This document shows positions 5,171-7,402 of a DNA stretch of 7,402 nucleotides, in pieces. Under the pieces are notes generated by a model. That model was not told the DNA's origin. It searched no databases and was given only the letters and a program-made list of their open reading frames with translations. The position numbers and the translations under genes are program-made. Source of the stretch: Actinoplanes liguriensis (GTDB lineage Bacteria > Actinomycetota > Actinomycetes > Mycobacteriales > Micromonosporaceae); the NCBI GenBank assembly GCA_000715855.1, contig KL571249.1, forward strand, positions 60,318-67,719. The letters run 5' to 3'. Numbering within the stretch: position 1 is the first letter of the stretch; each line of letters begins with the position of its first letter.

Positions 5171-7195
5171 CTATTTCGCGGGGATCCACGGCCCGCGAAG
5201 AACCCCGGGGCGAATCGGCCGGTAGCGCGAGAGCCACTCGGCCAGCTCGGGCGCGGGCATCGGCCGGGCGTGGAACCAGCCCTGCGCGGCGTGGCATCCG
5301 GCCGCCGCGAGCAGCCGCCAGGTGACCTCGTCCTCCACCCCTTCGGCGACCGCGCGCAGGCCGAGCGACTCGGCCAGGCCGATCACCGAGCGCACGATCG
5401 CCGCGTCGCCGCGGTCGGTCGCCATCCCCAGCACGAACGAGCGGTCGATCTTCACCTCGGCCAGCGGGAGCCGCCGCAGGTGCTGCAGCGAGGAGAAACC
5501 GGTGCCGAAGTCGTCCAGGGAGATCGCCACGCCCATCCGGTCCAGCCGGGTGATGGTGTCCAGCACCCGGTGCGGGTCGGTCATCAGCGCGCTCTCGGTG
5601 ATCTCCAGTTGCAGCAGGTCGGCCGGGACCTCGTGGTCGCGCAGCAGCCCGCCGACCCGGTCGGCGATGTCACCGGCGTGCAGGTCGCGGGCGCTCACGT
5701 TGACCGCGGCGCGCAGCGGCATCCCGGCGAACCGCCACCGGGCGAGCTGCGCGACGACCTCGTCCAGCACGTGGGCGGTGAGCAGCCGCATCACCGGGGT
5801 CGGCTCGGCCACCCGGAGCAGTTCCTCCGGGCCGACCAGCCCGCGTCTCGGGTGCCGCCAGCGCAGCAGTGCCTCGACGCCGACCACCTCGCCGGTCGCG
5901 ATCGCGATCTGCGGCTGGTAGAAGAGCACTATCCCGTCGCCGGGCGGGTCACAGCGCAGCGCGGCGCGCAGATCGGCGAGCAGCGCCAGCCGGTCCGGCG
6001 AGACGTGCGGCGCGTCCGGGCCGTGCACCGCGACCTGGTCACCGCGCTGCTTGGCCTCGTACATCGCGGTCTCCGCCTCGCGCAGCAGCGTCGCGCCGTC
6101 GCGCCGGCCGGACTGCAGCGCGATCCCGATCGAGGCGGTCAGCTCCACCGGCGTGCCGTCCATCGGGAACGGCCTGCTCAGCGCCTCGGTCAGGTGGTCG
6201 GCGATCCGGCGGGCGGAGGCCGTGCCCTCGACCCGGGTGGCGAGCACCGCGAACTCGTCGCCGCCGAGACGTACCACCAGGTCGTGTTTCGGAACGGCGG
6301 CGGTCAGCCGGTCGGCGACGCGGGCCAGCAGCCGATCCCCCGCGCCGTGCCCGAGGGCGTCGTTGACCGTCCGGAACCGGTCCAGGTCGAGCAGGATCAG
6401 CGCGCGTTGCCGGTCCGGGCCGCGTTCGGACATCGTGGACTGCAGGGCGCGCCGGTTCGGCAGGCCGGTGAGCGGGTCGACCCGGGTGGCCCGCTCGGAC
6501 TCGCCGGCCCAGCGGACCATCCGGTGCACGGCGTGCAGCGCGAGCAGCGCCAGCGGCAGCAGCGCCGGGCTGACCTGCGCGGCGACCAGCAGCATCGGGG
6601 CGAGCAGCAGGAGCGCCGCGGTGGCCAGCAGGTCGGCCGGGGCGCGGCGCCGATGACGGGTACGCCGTTCCGCCGTCCACCGCCGCACGACGGCCGCGAC
6701 CGCATATCGCGCGGCGATCCACGCGGCCGCCGCGGCGCAGGTCAGTGCCGCGTCGCCGAGGTCCGGCCGCGACCCGATCCGCCACGAGACGAGCCCGGCC
6801 ACGATCGACGCCGCGCCGAGCCCGGCGGCGTGCTGCAGCGCGAGGTGGATCGATCGGGGCACGGCGTGGCGCATCCGGATGCCGGCGACCGTCACGGCGA
6901 TCAGTTGCACCGCGAGCGCCGGCACGAATCCCCAGGCCAGCGCGATGGCGAAGGTGAAGCAGATGGACGGCAGGATCACCCGGCTGACGCGCCGCCCGGG
7001 CAGCGGATGCGGACGCGCGTCGGCCACGACCGCGAGCCCCGCCATGATCCAATACGCCGCCGGCAGCGCCCGGAACGTTCCGGCGCTGGTCGCCCAGAGG
7101 GCCAGGTCGGCGGCCACGGTGAGACCCGCGGTGACGATGAGGGCACGACGCAACCGGGGACCGGAGGCAGGCGTGCGGGGACGAACGGCATCCAT
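5171..7195 (-). CDS. Membrane-anchored GGDEF-EAL protein (c-di-GMP synthesis/degradation)
   Basis: The product makes and/or breaks cyclic di-GMP at the membrane. Read from the ATG at 7195 it has 674 residues. About six to eight hydrophobic helices fill residues 17-225, forming an integral-membrane sensor of no family I can name. The GGDEF domain (about 238-392) has DPLTGLPNR at 240-248, metal-binding Asp270/Asp272 in LDLDRF and an intact RLGGDEF (GGDEF at 311-315). The RxxD inhibitory site reads PKHD, so its Arg is missing. The EAL domain (about 402-660) keeps its catalytic set: EALLRW (441-446), Asn499 in NVSARDL, EITE (531-534), DDFGTG (561-566), Lys582 in VKIDRSF, EGVE (618-621) and Gln638. 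Both activities look possible. GGAGG lies 4 nt before this ATG; an upstream in-frame ATG at 7270 would add 25 unlikely residues. The gene ends 45 bp before gatC. From memory, Streptomyces rmdB encodes a similar protein near gatCAB, so this may be its orthologue. Confidence 0.95.
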   Translation of the reverse strand: MDAVRPRTPASGPRLRRALIVTAGLTVAADLALWATSAGTFRALPAAYWIMAGLAVVADARPHPLPGRRVSRVILPSICFTFAIALAWGFVPALAVQLIAVTVAGIRMRHAVPRSIHLALQHAAGLGAASIVAGLVSWRIGSRPDLGDAALTCAAAAAWIAARYAVAAVVRRWTAERRTRHRRRAPADLLATAALLLLAPMLLVAAQVSPALLPLALLALHAVHRMVRWAGESERATRVDPLTGLPNRRALQSTMSERGPDRQRALILLDLDRFRTVNDALGHGAGDRLLARVADRLTAAVPKHDLVVRLGGDEFAVLATRVEGTASARRIADHLTEALSRPFPMDGTPVELTASIGIALQSGRRDGATLLREAETAMYEAKQRGDQVAVHGPDAPHVSPDRLALLADLRAALRCDPPGDGIVLFYQPQIAIATGEVVGVEALLRWRHPRRGLVGPEELLRVAEPTPVMRLLTAHVLDEVVAQLARWRFAGMPLRAAVNVSARDLHAGDIADRVGGLLRDHEVPADLLQLEITESALMTDPHRVLDTITRLDRMGVAISLDDFGTGFSSLQHLRRLPLAEVKIDRSFVLGMATDRGDAAIVRSVIGLAESLGLRAVAEGVEDEVTWRLLAAAGCHAAQGWFHARPMPAPELAEWLSRYRPIRPGVLRGPWIPAK

Positions 7196-7240
7196 GCGAC
7201 CTCCACGACTGGCCTCGATCACCGATCGCCTACACGATAG

Positions 7241-7270
7241 ATGCACATGTCGCATTTGCCGGTAATGCAC
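7241..7270. promoter_or_regulatory. Overlapping GCAT-type inverted repeats upstream of the GGDEF-EAL gene
   Basis: Two inverted repeats share the central GCAT at 7252-7255. One is ATGC-N7-GCAT at 7241-7255; the other is GCATT-N7-AATGC at 7252-7268. In addition ATGCAC occurs as a direct repeat at 7241-7246 and 7265-7270, 24 bp apart. They lie 46-75 bp ahead of the ATG at 7195, where a promoter is expected; on the minus strand TATCGT overlapping the left edge is a possible -10. The pattern suggests a dimeric regulator site. No regulator is recognised, and short A/T-containing repeats can arise by chance. Confidence 0.35.
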
Positions 7271-7311
7271 CTACCTGCGATCGGACCGCCAGACGTCACC
7301 AAAGCCGCAAT

Positions 7312-7383
7312 TCACCCGCGAGCCTTACCATCCCGGGTCACCCGGAAGCAGTCCGGCATCACCCCGAAGATCAAATTCTTCAT
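7312..7383 (-). CDS. Possible 23-residue small ORF or leader peptide
   Basis: On the minus strand ATG at 7383-7381 opens a 23-codon frame that begins MKNLIFGVMPDC, ends RDGKARG and closes with TGA at 7314-7312. GAGAGGGG sits about 4 nt before the ATG, a stronger ribosome binding site than that of several neighbours, and most third positions are G or C (about 18 of 22). It lies 116 bp before the GGDEF-EAL start on the same strand and could be an upstream leader or an independent small protein. No family is recognised. An inverted repeat, ccgggt-c-acccgg (7333-7345), falls inside it. Random occurrence remains quite possible at this length. Confidence 0.3.
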   Translation of the reverse strand: MKNLIFGVMPDCFRVTRDGKARG

Positions 7384-7402
7384 GTCCCCTCTCCGCTGTG
7401 GT

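Noticed and set aside
4961..7240. Plus-strand open frame of about 759 codons opposite gatC and the GGDEF-EAL gene
   Set aside because: Shadow of high-GC coding DNA. The minus-strand frame has all GGDEF and EAL motifs, while the plus frame is Arg/Gly/Pro-rich with no recognisable domain and crosses two real genes.
1..7402. tRNA, rRNA, riboswitch, integrase, attachment site or toxin-antitoxin pair
   Set aside because: Reading both strands by eye showed no tRNA-like cloverleaf, rRNA core sequence, recombinase motif or paired small-gene module. A covariance-model search was not possible here.

Overview
The window is very GC-rich, with strongly G/C-biased third codon positions. It carries the three subunits of the tRNA-dependent amidotransferase GatCAB, a composite GGDEF-EAL protein and an M1 peptidase lipoprotein. 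Protein wording and codon use point to a high-GC actinobacterium. The GatA/GatB wording resembles Micromonosporaceae such as Actinoplanes, but that is recognition from memory, not a search.

Layout, left to right. 1-286 (minus): the first 95 codons of a proline/alanine-rich protein with three Trp-containing repeats, running off the left edge. 287-415: a spacer with a strong hairpin downstream of gatB. 416-1772 (minus): gatB, broken into three reading frames. 1773-1907: a divergent intergenic region with a perfect 10-bp inverted repeat. 1908-3338 (plus): a secreted M1-family zinc metallopeptidase, probably a lipoprotein. 3360-4829 and 4826-5125 (minus): gatA and gatC, overlapping by 4 bp, with gatC first. 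5171-7195 (minus): a 674-residue membrane-anchored GGDEF-EAL protein. 7196-7402: its upstream region, with GCAT-type inverted repeats and a possible 23-codon ORF that has a good ribosome binding site. No gene-free stretch exceeds about 210 bases.

GatCAB converts Glu-tRNA(Gln), and in some species Asp-tRNA(Asn), to the amide form in organisms lacking the direct synthetase. gatC and gatA are intact and coupled. gatB lies about 1.6 kb away, beyond an oppositely oriented peptidase gene. The GGDEF-EAL gene ends 45 bp before gatC on the same strand and may share its transcript. From memory, a similar neighbourhood exists in Streptomyces coelicolor, where rmdB lies near gatCAB.

The most important observation is technical. 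gatB contains 15 bases of the synthetic Tn5 mosaic end used in Nextera-type libraries (1722-1736), replacing about 30 codons of the expected N-terminus. A second lesion near 803-810 removes about 24 codons and shifts frame. GatB should be essential here, so both are more likely assembly errors than a true pseudogene. I found no convincing novel defence, mobile or biosynthetic system. The less ordinary biology is the repeat protein, the divergent-promoter palindrome and the peptidase splitting gatCA from gatB.
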